A stretch of DNA of 64,000 nucleotides, from assembly GCF_011065895.1 (NCBI RefSeq), contig NZ_JAALCR010000028.1, positions 1 through 64,000 of the forward strand, read 5' to 3'. Both the position numbers and the translations under genes were made by a program. Within the stretch, counting starts at the first letter, position 1. Each line of letters starts with the position of its first letter. Below, piece after piece: positions 1 to 8,774 of the stretch. Source of the DNA: Paludisphaera rhizosphaerae. GTDB taxonomy: Bacteria; Planctomycetota; Planctomycetia; Isosphaerales; Isosphaeraceae. The notes beneath the pieces are model-generated. The model searched no databases. It was not told where the DNA came from and worked only from the letters and a program-made list of their open reading frames with translations.

Positions 1-25
1 GGCGATCTTTTATCCGATGGCGATC

Positions 26-46
26 GGGCACCCACAAGGGGTGCCC
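26..46. repeat. Short palindrome at left edge
   Basis: Positions 26-33 (GGGCACCC) pair with 39-46 (GGGTGCCC) across a 5-nt loop. The palindrome lies in the non-coding stretch downstream of the HD-domain gene, which reads leftward and stops at 140. It may act as a terminator for that gene, although no T-run is visible, or it may be a dispersed extragenic palindrome. The window begins too close to decide. Confidence 0.45.
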
Positions 47-139
47 CTACGACGGTAGGACCGACGTCGGTCGGGTGCCAATCCTCAATGTTCGGCGCGG
101 GGCGCAATCCAAACGGTCGGCACTCGAGAATCCTCGACC

Positions 140-802
140 TCAAACCTCCCCCGACTCCAACCGTCCGGTCGTCTCCAACTCCTGCGCCTCGCGGGCCAGG
201 TTGGCGAGGGCTTCGGCCTGGCGGGGAGCGTAGGCTTCGGTGAGGAAGATTCGGCCGCGGGCGAGCATGTGGCGGAGGAACTTCTCGACGCGGCCTTTGC
301 GGTAGACGTCCTCGCCGAAGATGGGGGCGTATTCGCGCAGGACGCCCTCGGCGTAGCGGGCGTATTCGGGCCAGGGGGCGGCGAGGATGGAGAGGTCGAC
401 GTCGAGGAAGAGGTCGACGTCGGGGTCGCCCGTCGCGGAGTGGCCGCAGGTCGCCAGGATCATCGCCTCGGCCCGCTCCAGGAGGGAGGCCGAGACGGAT
501 CCGGCAAGCAGGTCGTGGAGCGCGGAGGCGCTGCGGGCCTCGTTGTCGCGGCGGGAGGGTTCGTATACGGCGTCATGGAAGAAGACGGCCAGTTCGACGG
601 CGTCGCGGTTCTGGAACAGAGATCCGTGGGCCTCGACCTCGTCGAGCATCCGCGCGACGTGATCGAGGCCGTGGTAGTATCGGCCCTCAGCCGTGTACTG
701 GTCGACGAGGTAGTCCGCGATCAGCGCGGTGCGATCGTCGTCCAGGCCCAGGCGGCGGGCCAGGAGGATCCACGCACGACGTGATCGGTCGGCGGCGGTC
801 AT
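140..802 (-). CDS. HD-domain predicted metal-dependent phosphohydrolase
   Basis: This 220-residue protein has the metal-binding pattern of the small HD phosphohydrolases annotated as predicted metal-dependent HD proteins. The visible motifs are RYYHGLDHV (H44, H48), FFHDAVY (H76-D77) and [10 protein letters not shown] around residues 130-140. Such proteins are cytosolic and probably hydrolyse a nucleotide or phosphoester, but the substrate of this subfamily is unknown to me. The start codon overlaps the stop of the upstream acetyl-CoA synthetase gene by four bases (ATGA), so translation is probably coupled to acs. There is no signal peptide or membrane segment. The family call is firm; the function is open. 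Confidence 0.82.
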   Translation of the reverse strand: MTAADRSRRAWILLARRLGLDDDRTALIADYLVDQYTAEGRYYHGLDHVARMLDEVEAHGSLFQNRDAVELAVFFHDAVYEPSRRDNEARSASALHDLLAGSVSASLLERAEAMILATCGHSATGDPDVDLFLDVDLSILAAPWPEYARYAEGVLREYAPIFGEDVYRKGRVEKFLRHMLARGRIFLTEAYAPRQAEALANLAREAQELETTGRLESGEV

Positions 803-2778
803 TCCTCTTCCTGCTGTTCCTGTTTCCGCAGCATGGCCAGGACGCCGGCGTCTTCCAGCGTCGAGGTGTCGCCCGTGCTCTCAACCCCGGCGGCGATGTC
901 GCGGAGAAGCCTCCGCATGATCTTGCCGCTGCGGGTCTTGGGCAGGGACTCGCTGAAGTGGATGTCGTCCGGGCGGGCGAGGGCCCCGATCTCCTTGGCG
1001 ACGTGGGCCTTCAACTCCGCCTTGAGCTTGTCCGTGGGCGTCTGGTTGAGTTCCAGCGTGACGAAGCAGGCGATCCCCTGGCCCTTGATCTCGTCGGGCT
1101 TGCCGACGACGGCGGCCTCGGCCACCGCCGGGTGGCTCACCAGGGCGCTCTCGATTTCCATCGTGGAGAGCCGGTGGCCGGCGACGTTCAGGACGTCGTC
1201 GACGCGACCCATGATCCAGTAGTTGCCGTGCTCGTCGCGGCGGGCGCCGTCGCCGGTGAAGTACACGCCCGGCACGTCGCTCCAGTACTGGTTCTTGTAG
1301 CGCTGATCGTCGCCGTAAATGGTCCGGAGCATCGACGGCCAGGGCTTGGTGATGACCAGGAAGCCCCCTTCGTTGACGCCCACGGGCGTGCCGTCCTTGG
1401 TGACGATCTCCGGGACGATGCCGGGGAGCGGGCGGGTCGCCGAGCCGGGGATGGTGGGCGTCGCGCCGGGGAGCGGGGCGATCATGATCGCCCCGGTCTC
1501 GGTTTGCCACCAGGTGTCGACGATCGGGCAGCGGCCGCCGCCGATGACCTCGTGGTACCACATCCAGGCCTCGGGGTTGATCGGCTCGCCGACCGAACCC
1601 AGCAGGCGGAGGCTCGTCAGGTCGTGCTTCCTGGGGTGCTGCTCGCCCCACTTCATGAAGGCGCGGATGGCGGTGGGGGCGGTGTAGAGGATCGTGACCT
1701 TGTAATCCTCGATGATCTTCCAGAACCGGGCCTCGTCGGGCCAGTTCGGGGCGCCCTCGAACATCACGCACGTCGTCCCGTTGGCGAGCGGGCCGTACGT
1801 CAGGTACGAGTGGCCGGTGATCCAGCCCACGTCCGCCGTGCACCAGTAGGTGTCGTCGGGCTTCAGGTCGAAGACCCACTTGGTCGTGGCCGCCGCCTGG
1901 AGCATGTAGCCGCCGGTCGTGTGCAGGATTCCCTTCGGCTTGCCCGTCGACCCCGAGGTGTAGAGGATGAACAGCGGGTGCTCGCTGTCGAGTTCCTCCG
2001 GCGGACAGTCGGAGGAGGCGTTCGCCTCAAGCTCGTGCCACCAGTGGTCGCGGCCGGCCGTCCAGGCGACCTCGTGGCCGGTTCGCTTGGTGACCACGAC
2101 CGCGGTGAGGGTCGGGCACTCGGCGGCGGCGCCGTCGGCGTTCTCCTTCAGCGGCACGATCTTCCCGCGCCGCCAGCCGCCGTCGGCCGTGACGAGCACC
2201 TTGGCCTTGCAGTCCTGGATCCGGCCCGCGAGAGCCTCCGAGCTGAACCCGCCGAAAACGACCGTGTGCGGAGCCCCGATCCGGGCGCAGGCGAGGGCCG
2301 CGATCACCAACTCGGGGATCATCGGCAGATAGAGCGCGACGACGTCCCCCTTCTTGACGCCCAGGCCCTTGAGCACGTTGGCGAACTTGCTCACCTCGCG
2401 CTGGAGATCCTGATAGCGGAGGACCCGGCGGTCGCCCGGCTCGCCTTCGAAGATGAGGGCGGCCTTGTTCTTGTCCGGCCCCTCGCAATGGCGGTCGACG
2501 CAGTTGTACGAGGCGTTGAGCTTGCCGCCGACGAACCACTTGGCGAACGGCGCATCCCAGTCGAGGACGCGGTCCCACGTCTTGAACCAGTGGAGGGACT
2601 TCGCCTGCTCGGCCCAGAAGCCTTCGGGATCGTCCTTGGCCTTGTTCCAGAGGGCCTGATACTCGTCGAGGCTCTTGATCCCGGCGGTCTTGGCGAACTC
2701 CGCGGGGGGCGGGAAAACGCGGGTCTCTTGCAGGACGCTCTTGATGGCTCCGCCGCCGCTGGGATTCTCGGGGGGCAT
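799..2778 (-). CDS. acs: Acetyl-CoA synthetase (AMP-forming)
   Basis: The 659-residue product matches the usual length of Acs, which converts acetate, ATP and CoA to acetyl-CoA through an acetyl-adenylate. The nucleotide-binding loop [11 protein letters not shown], the [10 protein letters not shown] adenylate-forming motif, the [20 protein letters not shown] hinge region and the C-terminal [10 protein letters not shown] motif, whose lysine is the usual acetylation-regulated residue, are all visible. A frame extends 25 codons upstream, but the ATG at 2778 begins MPPENPS, fits family N-termini and is preferred. It ends with a 4-bp overlap into the HD-domain gene. The enzyme is expected in the cytosol, in acetate assimilation. 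Confidence 0.96.
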   Translation of the reverse strand: MPPENPSGGGAIKSVLQETRVFPPPAEFAKTAGIKSLDEYQALWNKAKDDPEGFWAEQAKSLHWFKTWDRVLDWDAPFAKWFVGGKLNASYNCVDRHCEGPDKNKAALIFEGEPGDRRVLRYQDLQREVSKFANVLKGLGVKKGDVVALYLPMIPELVIAALACARIGAPHTVVFGGFSSEALAGRIQDCKAKVLVTADGGWRRGKIVPLKENADGAAAECPTLTAVVVTKRTGHEVAWTAGRDHWWHELEANASSDCPPEELDSEHPLFILYTSGSTGKPKGILHTTGGYMLQAAATTKWVFDLKPDDTYWCTADVGWITGHSYLTYGPLANGTTCVMFEGAPNWPDEARFWKIIEDYKVTILYTAPTAIRAFMKWGEQHPRKHDLTSLRLLGSVGEPINPEAWMWYHEVIGGGRCPIVDTWWQTETGAIMIAPLPGATPTIPGSATRPLPGIVPEIVTKDGTPVGVNEGGFLVITKPWPSMLRTIYGDDQRYKNQYWSDVPGVYFTGDGARRDEHGNYWIMGRVDDVLNVAGHRLSTMEIESALVSHPAVAEAAVVGKPDEIKGQGIACFVTLELNQTPTDKLKAELKAHVAKEIGALARPDDIHFSESLPKTRSGKIMRRLLRDIAAGVESTGDTSTLEDAGVLAMLRKQEQQEEE

Positions 2779-2865
2779 GCTCGCTCGCTCCAGGATCGCT
2801 CGACCGGGGAAAGGGGTGATTCGGATCTTAAACCCCTCCCCGGCGCGAGTCAATCAGCCCGAAGC

Positions 2866-3480
2866 TCAAGCTATCGCGGCTTCTGCGGTCGCCTTCAGGA
2901 GAATCGCCATTTCCAGCCGCTGAAGTCGGCGAGCCGCCCGCTCGTCGTCGGTCCCCGGACGGGAGCGGGTGCAAACATCGATCATGGCGAACGGATCCCA
3001 CGAACCGCCCGCGACGACCCGGCGCGTCCCCTCGGTCAGCAGGGGTTCGGCCGATTCGGCGAGCGTCGGGAAGAGGGGGTGTCGGCCGACGCGGCGGAAC
3101 CAGTACGAGGCGTTGCCGGCGTCGGGCTCGCGGCGATGAGCGACGCCATGCCAGTAGGCGGAGAACCGGCGCTCGCCCAGGTCCTCGGCCTCCTGCGCGG
3201 CCTCGTGACTGGCGTCCCAGGCGTTGAGGATCTGGAGCAGGCCGGCCGAAAGCGCCAGCCGGGTCGGGCGCGAAGCCTTCGGGAAGAGCCCGGCGAGGGC
3301 GGGCTCGGAGACGGCGGCGACCAGCTTCGGACGCTCGGGACGCGCCTGAACCAGCTTCGGGCCGAGCGATTCGTCGTCGCCGAGAGCCTCAAGGGCGACG
3401 GCCGCAACGAAGTCGAGCGGCCGGCCCGCGAAGACGTCGGCGGGGGCCTCTCCGGCCTCCAGCCGCTGGAGAACGCTCAT
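2866..3480 (-). CDS. Conserved protein with HGVAHRREPDAGNA motif, function unknown
   Basis: This 204-residue soluble protein has no signal peptide or membrane segment. Its centre carries a strongly patterned stretch, FSAYWHGVAHRREPDAGNA followed by SYWFRRVGRHPLF, which I recognise as a recurring motif of uncharacterised proteins in bacteria and fungi. The conserved His, Arg, Asp and Tyr residues look catalytic or ligand-binding, but no reaction is known to me. The N-terminal half is alanine-rich and helical, with the sequence RLALSAGLLQILNAWD. It lies between the rseP-like gene (17 bp upstream) and acs (87 bp downstream), probably in the same minus-strand transcript. That context does not reveal a role. 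Confidence 0.8.
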   Translation of the reverse strand: MSVLQRLEAGEAPADVFAGRPLDFVAAVALEALGDDESLGPKLVQARPERPKLVAAVSEPALAGLFPKASRPTRLALSAGLLQILNAWDASHEAAQEAEDLGERRFSAYWHGVAHRREPDAGNASYWFRRVGRHPLFPTLAESAEPLLTEGTRRVVAGGSWDPFAMIDVCTRSRPGTDDERAARRLQRLEMAILLKATAEAAIA

Positions 3481-3497
3481 CCCCGCCTCCGCTCAGA

Positions 3498-5519
3498 TCA
3501 GAAGAAGAGGTAGTCCTTGAGCAGCCGGTAGACGTCCTGGTAGGTCGCGAAGACCATCAGGCAGAGGACCAGCAAAAGCCCCACGTACGTCCCGGCGATC
3601 ACGGCCGATTCGGGCAGGGGACGGCCTCGGATCTTCTCGGCGATCAGGAAGATCATCTGGCCGCCGTCCAGAGGCGGGATCGGCAGGAAATTCAGGACGG
3701 CCAGGTTGATGCTGATCAGCCCGAGGAAGTTGAGCAAGTCGGTCAGGCTGGACTTCGCCGCGGAGTTGGCCATCCGGAAGATGCCGATCGGCCCGGCCGT
3801 CTGGTTCATGCTGACGCGGCCCGTCGAGAGGCTGCGGATCGTCGCGTAAACCAGGGCGATGTTCTCGACCGTCTCGTTCACGCCCTTCTTGACGGCGTCC
3901 ACGAAGCCGAGCGGCGGCATCGTGCGGAAGGCGGGGAAGAACTCCAGGCCGCGGTTGGGGTTGAACCAGTCGGCCACGACCTCGGGCTGAACGGGAACCG
4001 GTTCGTCGCGGCCGTGAACCTTCAGGTTCAGGGTCTGGATCGGCAGCTCCTGGAGCAGTCCGAAGACGAACGGCCAGGCGGCCGTCTTGTCGTCGAGCTT
4101 GAGCGTCTGCTCGCGGGTCCCCGAGGTGGGCTCCATCGCGGAGCCGCCGTCGCGGCGAGGGCGAGGTTTGGTCGCGGGGATGACCACGGCGTCGATGACG
4201 TCGCCGGCCTTCAACCCGGCCTTGGCGGCGGGCGAATCCGCGACGACCCCCTGAACGACGGGCTTGATCGGGAAGGCGATCCCCAGGCCGGGGATCTGGA
4301 TATCCTCGGACGGAGAGACCCGCCAGAAGGAGTCGCCCAAAGGCGAGTCGTTCGGGGTGACCGTCAGCGATATGGTTTCCGTCGCTGCTCCCTCGCCGCG
4401 CTGGACTTCAACGGTCATGGGCGAGCCGGCGTGGTCGAAGCAGGCCAGGGGCAGCCGCATCGGGTCGACGTCGTCGCGGCCGTCGACTTTGACGATCCGA
4501 TCGCCCACGCGGAAGCCGGCGGCCTCGGCCGGCGAACCCTTGGCGATCGACCGGATCGGCTCGAATGCGAACTTCAGGCCCAGATCGACGAAGTGGTTGG
4601 GGGGGAGCGTCGCCTTGACCTCGACGCCGCCAGGGACGGCCTTGCCGCCGGCCGTCCGGGGCTCGAAGGTCACTTCCAACGGCTTGTCGCGGTTCCGCGT
4701 CGACGCCTGCACGAACGCTTCGTGGTTGGCCATGGGGACGAGCGGTTCGCCGGCCGGCGCGGCGGCTTTCACCGCCAGGGCGTCCAGGGGCTTGGACTGG
4801 GCCGGCCAGGGGAGCTTCGCCGCCTCGGGCGTCCCGGCCAGGGGCTGGTAGTCGCCGACTTCCAGCGACGAGCCGTACACGACGCCGATCGTCGGCTTGT
4901 CGGCGTTGGCGTCGCGACGGGGGGTGATCGTCAGGTTGATCGGGGCGGAAGCGCCAGGGCGTTCGACCTGAAAGTCGACGATCTGGCCTTCTCTGCTAAG
5001 GCTCACCGTCTTCATCAGGTCCTGAAAACCGACGTCGCGGCGGCCGTCGATGGCGATGATCTCGTCGCCGGCGCGGAGGCCGGCCTCGAACGCCGGCGAG
5101 CCTGACAGAACCGCCCCCACCCGCGCCGCCATCTCCTCGCGAGGCTGGCCGAAGACGTAGGCGAAGCAGACCATCGCCAGCAGGATGTTCATGATCACCC
5201 CCGCGGAGATGATCGCCATCCGGGCGCCGACCGGCTTGTTGTTGAACGCGCGGGGGTCGCTGGCGGCCTCGGCGTCAGGCGGCCCTTCGCCGACCTCGCC
5301 CCCTTCGCCGAGCATCTTGACGAAGCCGCCCAGCGGGATCGCGGCGATGACGTATTCGGTCTCTCCCCGCTTGAAGCCGAACAGGGTCTTGCCGAAGCCG
5401 ATGGAGAACTTCTCGACCTTAACGCCGTTCCACTTGGCCAGCAGGAAGTGGCCGAGTTCATGAATGAAGATCACGAACCCGAGCCCGAGCACGACCTTCG
5501 CGATGTTCCAGAGCTGCAT
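3498..5519 (-). CDS. rseP: RseP-like site-2 zinc metalloprotease with PDZ domains
   Basis: This is a membrane-embedded M50 protease that cleaves within membranes, typically anti-sigma factors. The first transmembrane helix contains the zinc motif HELGH (H20, E21, H24), followed by the family's KWNGVKVEKFSIGFG region. A C-terminal helix carries PIPPLDGGQMIF with the third metal ligand Asp. At 673 residues it is much longer than the 450 or so of E. coli RseP; the middle holds at least three PDZ-like segments (for example GLRAGDEIIAIDGR, GFRVGDRIVKVDGR, GLKAGDVIDAVV). The ATG at 5519 shares its A with the dxr stop (TGATG), which fixes the start over an upstream alternative. Coupling to dxr resembles the common dxr-rseP order. 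Confidence 0.94.
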   Translation of the reverse strand: MQLWNIAKVVLGLGFVIFIHELGHFLLAKWNGVKVEKFSIGFGKTLFGFKRGETEYVIAAIPLGGFVKMLGEGGEVGEGPPDAEAASDPRAFNNKPVGARMAIISAGVIMNILLAMVCFAYVFGQPREEMAARVGAVLSGSPAFEAGLRAGDEIIAIDGRRDVGFQDLMKTVSLSREGQIVDFQVERPGASAPINLTITPRRDANADKPTIGVVYGSSLEVGDYQPLAGTPEAAKLPWPAQSKPLDALAVKAAAPAGEPLVPMANHEAFVQASTRNRDKPLEVTFEPRTAGGKAVPGGVEVKATLPPNHFVDLGLKFAFEPIRSIAKGSPAEAAGFRVGDRIVKVDGRDDVDPMRLPLACFDHAGSPMTVEVQRGEGAATETISLTVTPNDSPLGDSFWRVSPSEDIQIPGLGIAFPIKPVVQGVVADSPAAKAGLKAGDVIDAVVIPATKPRPRRDGGSAMEPTSGTREQTLKLDDKTAAWPFVFGLLQELPIQTLNLKVHGRDEPVPVQPEVVADWFNPNRGLEFFPAFRTMPPLGFVDAVKKGVNETVENIALVYATIRSLSTGRVSMNQTAGPIGIFRMANSAAKSSLTDLLNFLGLISINLAVLNFLPIPPLDGGQMIFLIAEKIRGRPLPESAVIAGTYVGLLLVLCLMVFATYQDVYRLLKDYLFF

Positions 5520-6688
5520 CAGGGCTTCCAACGTTGCACCTCCAGGCGAGCCGCGGCATCGACCTTCCACAGGCGGTCGAGCGTCGGGCAGGGGTCGTAT
5601 TCGTGATCGTCGAGCGCGGCGCGGCAGGCCGCGGGGATGTCCAGGAAACCGATCTCGCCGCCGAGGAACCGTCCCACGGCGACCTCGTTGGCGGCGTTCA
5701 GGGCGGCCCCGGCGGTGCCGCCCTTCCGCATAACCTCGTAGGCCAGGTCGAGCGCCGGGAAGGTCTCCCGGTCGGGGGGCTCGAAGTGCAGGGCCGAGGG
5801 CTTCGTGAGGTCGAGCCGCGGGCCAGGGCAGGGGTGGCGGTCGGGGTAGGTGAGGGCGTACTGGATCGGCAGCCGCATGTCGGGCGGCGAGAGCTGGGCG
5901 ACCACGCTGCCGTCGACGAACTCGACCATCGAGTGGATCGTGCTCTCGGGGTGGATGACGACCTCGATCTGCTCCGGCGCGAGGTCGAACAGCCAGCGGG
6001 CCTCGATCACCTCGAGCGCCTTGTTCATCAGCGTGGCCGAGTCGATCGTGATCTTGGGGCCCATGCTCCAGGTCGGATGCTTCAGGGCCATCTCGGGCGT
6101 GACGTCTTGCAGCTCGCGGCGGGTCTTGCCTCGGAAGGGGCCGCCGGACGAGGTCAGGATGACGCGCTTGACCTCGCGAGGCCCGCCCGACTTGAGGGCC
6201 TGGAAGATGGCCGAGTGTTCGCTGTCGACGGGGAGGAGGTCGGCACCTCGCTTCCGGGCCAGGTCCATGACCAGCGGGCCGGCGACGACGAGCGTCTCCT
6301 TGTTCGCCAGGGCCACCGTCTTGCCGGCCTCAAGCGCCGCCCAGGCTCCTTCCAGCCCGGCGGCGCCGACGATGGCGTCGAGCACGCGGTCGGTCTCGGG
6401 ATCCTGGACCATCCGGATGACGCCGTCGCGTCCCGAGAGGACCTCGACGCCGGTGCCTCGCAGGGCCTCGCGAGCCTCCGCGACGGCCCCATCGCCGCCG
6501 ACCGCGACGAATCGCGGGGCCGTCGAGCGGGCCTGATCGGCGAGCCGCTTCCAGTTCGTGTGCGCGCTGAGTCCGTGCGCCCGGAGCCTCGCCGGCCCGT
6601 CCGCCCCGATCACGTCGAGGGCGCTGCGCCCGATCGACCCCGTCGAGCCCAGGACCACGACGCGCGTGGTGGCTTCCCCTCGCTCCAT
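5519..6688 (-). CDS. dxr: 1-deoxy-D-xylulose-5-phosphate reductoisomerase
   Basis: Dxr catalyses the NADPH-dependent conversion of DXP to MEP in non-mevalonate isoprenoid synthesis. The 389-residue length is typical. The N-terminal NADPH site reads VVLGSTGSIGRSALDVI, the cofactor/metal region LANKETLVVAG and LLPVDSEHSAIFQAL follows, then the flexible-loop region ASSGGPFR-like sequence (LTSSGGPFRGK), HPTWSMGPKITIDSATLMNKALEVIEA and a C-terminal NAANEVAVGRFL segment. A GGGAG ribosome-binding site lies five bases before the ATG. It is the first gene of the minus-strand block, and its 5' region (6689-7206) should hold the promoter. Confidence 0.97.
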   Translation of the reverse strand: MERGEATTRVVVLGSTGSIGRSALDVIGADGPARLRAHGLSAHTNWKRLADQARSTAPRFVAVGGDGAVAEAREALRGTGVEVLSGRDGVIRMVQDPETDRVLDAIVGAAGLEGAWAALEAGKTVALANKETLVVAGPLVMDLARKRGADLLPVDSEHSAIFQALKSGGPREVKRVILTSSGGPFRGKTRRELQDVTPEMALKHPTWSMGPKITIDSATLMNKALEVIEARWLFDLAPEQIEVVIHPESTIHSMVEFVDGSVVAQLSPPDMRLPIQYALTYPDRHPCPGPRLDLTKPSALHFEPPDRETFPALDLAYEVMRKGGTAGAALNAANEVAVGRFLGGEIGFLDIPAACRAALDDHEYDPCPTLDRLWKVDAAARLEVQRWKP

Positions 6689-7206
6689 CTCGGCTCCCGT
6701 ATCTCAGGCCGCATCGCGGATCCCGGCCTCGCGACCCAAGTCTCGCCGCGTTCGACCTTTGGGCGAACACGCCCGCACGGCGGATCATTCCCTCCTAGCA
6801 CTATAAATCCTCCCCCGCGCCCCGACAAGTCCGCCCGCCGGGCGGTTGCCAACCCAATGCCGGCCGCGACCGATCACTTGCCGCCGACGACCGATCAGAC
6901 AGGACCAGCGTGGCACCGACTCCTCACCGGGGAGGTTCCGGGCCGGAAATGATTGATATTGAGAGGTGGAAGAGCAGTCCGCCCTCGACGGCTGCCGCCA
7001 CCACTCGGCCGGAGGATCAGGCCCCGTGCCCCGGGATCATCTCATCGTCGAGCACTTGCCATCCGTGGATGTATCTTCCATTCGGCCGCGAGACGCCTGC
7101 TGGAGTGGAAACAAGCTTTTCCAAATTCCCTGAACGGCGGCGAAATCCAGACGTGCTGCCGTTTCAGCTCCTCCCTGCCCCTCGTCTTCCCTCACCTCCC
7201 GGACAT
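6689..7206. other. Non-coding gap between dxr and the hydrolase cassette
   Basis: No supported gene is seen in these 518 bases. The left part must hold the dxr promoter. It contains copy A of the 89-bp dispersed repeat at 6768-6856. The right end (7200-7260) is clearly richer in A and T than its surroundings and forms the 3' flank of the metallo-beta-lactamase-fold gene. No perfect hairpin with a T-run was found. Confidence 0.7.
6768..6856 (+). repeat. 89-bp dispersed repeat, copy A
   Basis: This stretch aligns without gaps to 15546-15634, with 78 of 89 positions identical by hand count. It includes the shared segment CCCTCCTAGCACTATA and ends in a GC-rich palindrome (CCGCCC GCC GGGCGG). Both copies are in the same orientation, in non-coding DNA. 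The function is unknown; it could be a mobile-element remnant or a conserved regulatory RNA or promoter element. Confidence 0.8.
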
Positions 7207-8772
7207 TTACGGATTTATAAGCAAATCAAAATATAGCGGCGTTTCTTTAACTCGCTTTAAAAAGCCATGAAAGTTTCCGGACACGTCGACGGCGGGCGCG
7301 GCTGGCACGGGCGAGTCGGTTTGCAGAACACGCCCATTGGCTTTTTTCAGGAGAGCCTGCTTAATTTCAGGGAGCGGATGGTTCCAGTCAGGTTTGGGCT
7401 TCCGGCGAGCCCATGCTTCGACGGCCGTGATCATGGCGACGAATTCGGCCTCGTGCTTGCCCCGCGCCATGATGGCGAGGCCCGCCTCATGGGAGCCGAC
7501 CTTGCCTTTCAGCGTTGCGTTGTGACTGCCGTGATGGCCGACCTTATAGAGAACGGTGCGCCCCAGCAGGTCCTCCGCCGTGACCTCGGCACCGTCATCC
7601 TCGAACTTGCCGTCGGACCAGGATCTCCAGTTGCCGGCCTGCGCATCGCCGACGAACAGCAACACTTTGCCGCCCTTCGAGAGCTCGAACGCGAGGACAA
7701 GGCTCGCATTGTTGGTGGCATTATTCATTGCGAGGGCCAACGCGCCCGCGTCAGCGGCGTCGTCAGCGGTCATGCGGCGCCAGCCGGCGTTGGACGGTAT
7801 CTCCTGGCCGTCGCCCGCTTCCGAGGCGAAAGCCCCCGCTTCGCCGTAGAAGTCGCTGAAGAACCATCCGGACTTAACGTCGGCGAAAGCTTGCTCGAGC
7901 GGAATCACATAGCGCCGCGAGAACGGCGAGGCTTTCGGCAGGTCCGCCCCCCCGCCGCCGACGGCGTTCAATGCGTGGCCACCGAAGGTCTCGTCCCCGA
8001 CCGGATCGAGGTCGTCGATCTTGTCGATGTCGCGCGGAGGCCCCAGCGAGAAGACGCGAGCGCTCTTGGCGCCGGGCACCGCGAGTACTTTCTGGTGCGG
8101 ATAGAGATACTCCGTCTTTCCCGCCGCACACTCGCTGAGGAACTTCATTGCCCGCTTGTTTGCTGATTTTGCGGGGTCCTTCCCTGTGGCGGCGAGGTGT
8201 TCGGCACCGTTGAAATCACAGGGCTCCTCGCCAAGCTCGAACTCGAGGAAACAATCCAGGTCCTCGGCCGCTTCGGACTTGCCGAGGCCCATGAGGCTGG
8301 CTCGGGCGTCGATGAGCCCGAGCAGCCTGTCCCTGAACTTCTTGCGCAGCTGGTTGGCGACCTCGTCTTTGGGATTCTCGGTCCAGGCGAACCAGACCTT
8401 CCCGACTTCGAGGCCTGGGAAGTTGTCAGGGGTCAGGCCGTTGAGGTGGTCCTGGTGCTCGTGGGTCGCGACGGCGACGTCGACGAAACCGCCGGTGGTC
8501 GCGATGATGTGCGCGCCAATGTCCTTCGCCTTCGTGGGCTGGCCGAGCATGTCGGGCGATTTGGGCTTGTAGCCGCAGTCGATCAGCACGTAGGCCGGCT
8601 TCCCAGGACTTTCGCCATCGAACGCCACCAGGAAGCAATCGCCGTGGCCGATGCGGTACATGCGGATCGCGGCACCGCCGGGCGGCGGTATCAGGGCCTC
8701 GGGGGGCGAGGCGAGCGTATCGGGCTTGGAGCTGGATTTCACGGTTTTCTTGCCGGCCTTCTTCTTGGCCAT
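7207..8772 (-). CDS. Metallo-beta-lactamase-fold hydrolase, ComEC-like type
   Basis: The 521-residue protein has a Lys/Ser-rich N-terminus (MAKKKAGKKTVKSSSKP) and then the ComEC-like beta-lactamase core: RMYRIGHGDCFLVAF, YVLIDCG, and the metal motif VATHEHQDHLNGL (H104, H106, D108, H109). A second half carries LLFVGDAQAGNW and LYKVGHHGSHNATLKG, which supply further ligands. There is no signal peptide or membrane helix, so it is probably cytosolic; nuclease or phosphodiesterase activity is an inference from the fold. The ATG at 8772 has GGAG seven bases upstream; a GTG two codons earlier is possible. It begins 2 bp after the protease gene's stop, so the two are surely cotranscribed. Confidence 0.88.
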   Translation of the reverse strand: MAKKKAGKKTVKSSSKPDTLASPPEALIPPPGGAAIRMYRIGHGDCFLVAFDGESPGKPAYVLIDCGYKPKSPDMLGQPTKAKDIGAHIIATTGGFVDVAVATHEHQDHLNGLTPDNFPGLEVGKVWFAWTENPKDEVANQLRKKFRDRLLGLIDARASLMGLGKSEAAEDLDCFLEFELGEEPCDFNGAEHLAATGKDPAKSANKRAMKFLSECAAGKTEYLYPHQKVLAVPGAKSARVFSLGPPRDIDKIDDLDPVGDETFGGHALNAVGGGGADLPKASPFSRRYVIPLEQAFADVKSGWFFSDFYGEAGAFASEAGDGQEIPSNAGWRRMTADDAADAGALALAMNNATNNASLVLAFELSKGGKVLLFVGDAQAGNWRSWSDGKFEDDGAEVTAEDLLGRTVLYKVGHHGSHNATLKGKVGSHEAGLAIMARGKHEAEFVAMITAVEAWARRKPKPDWNHPLPEIKQALLKKANGRVLQTDSPVPAAPAVDVSGNFHGFLKRVKETPLYFDLLINP

Positions 8773-8774
8773 GG

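Noticed and set aside
781-3513. Plus-strand open frame of 910 codons
   Set aside because: It lies antisense to acs, the HGVAHRREPD protein and the HD gene, all of which have clear motifs. Composition is typical of an antisense shadow.
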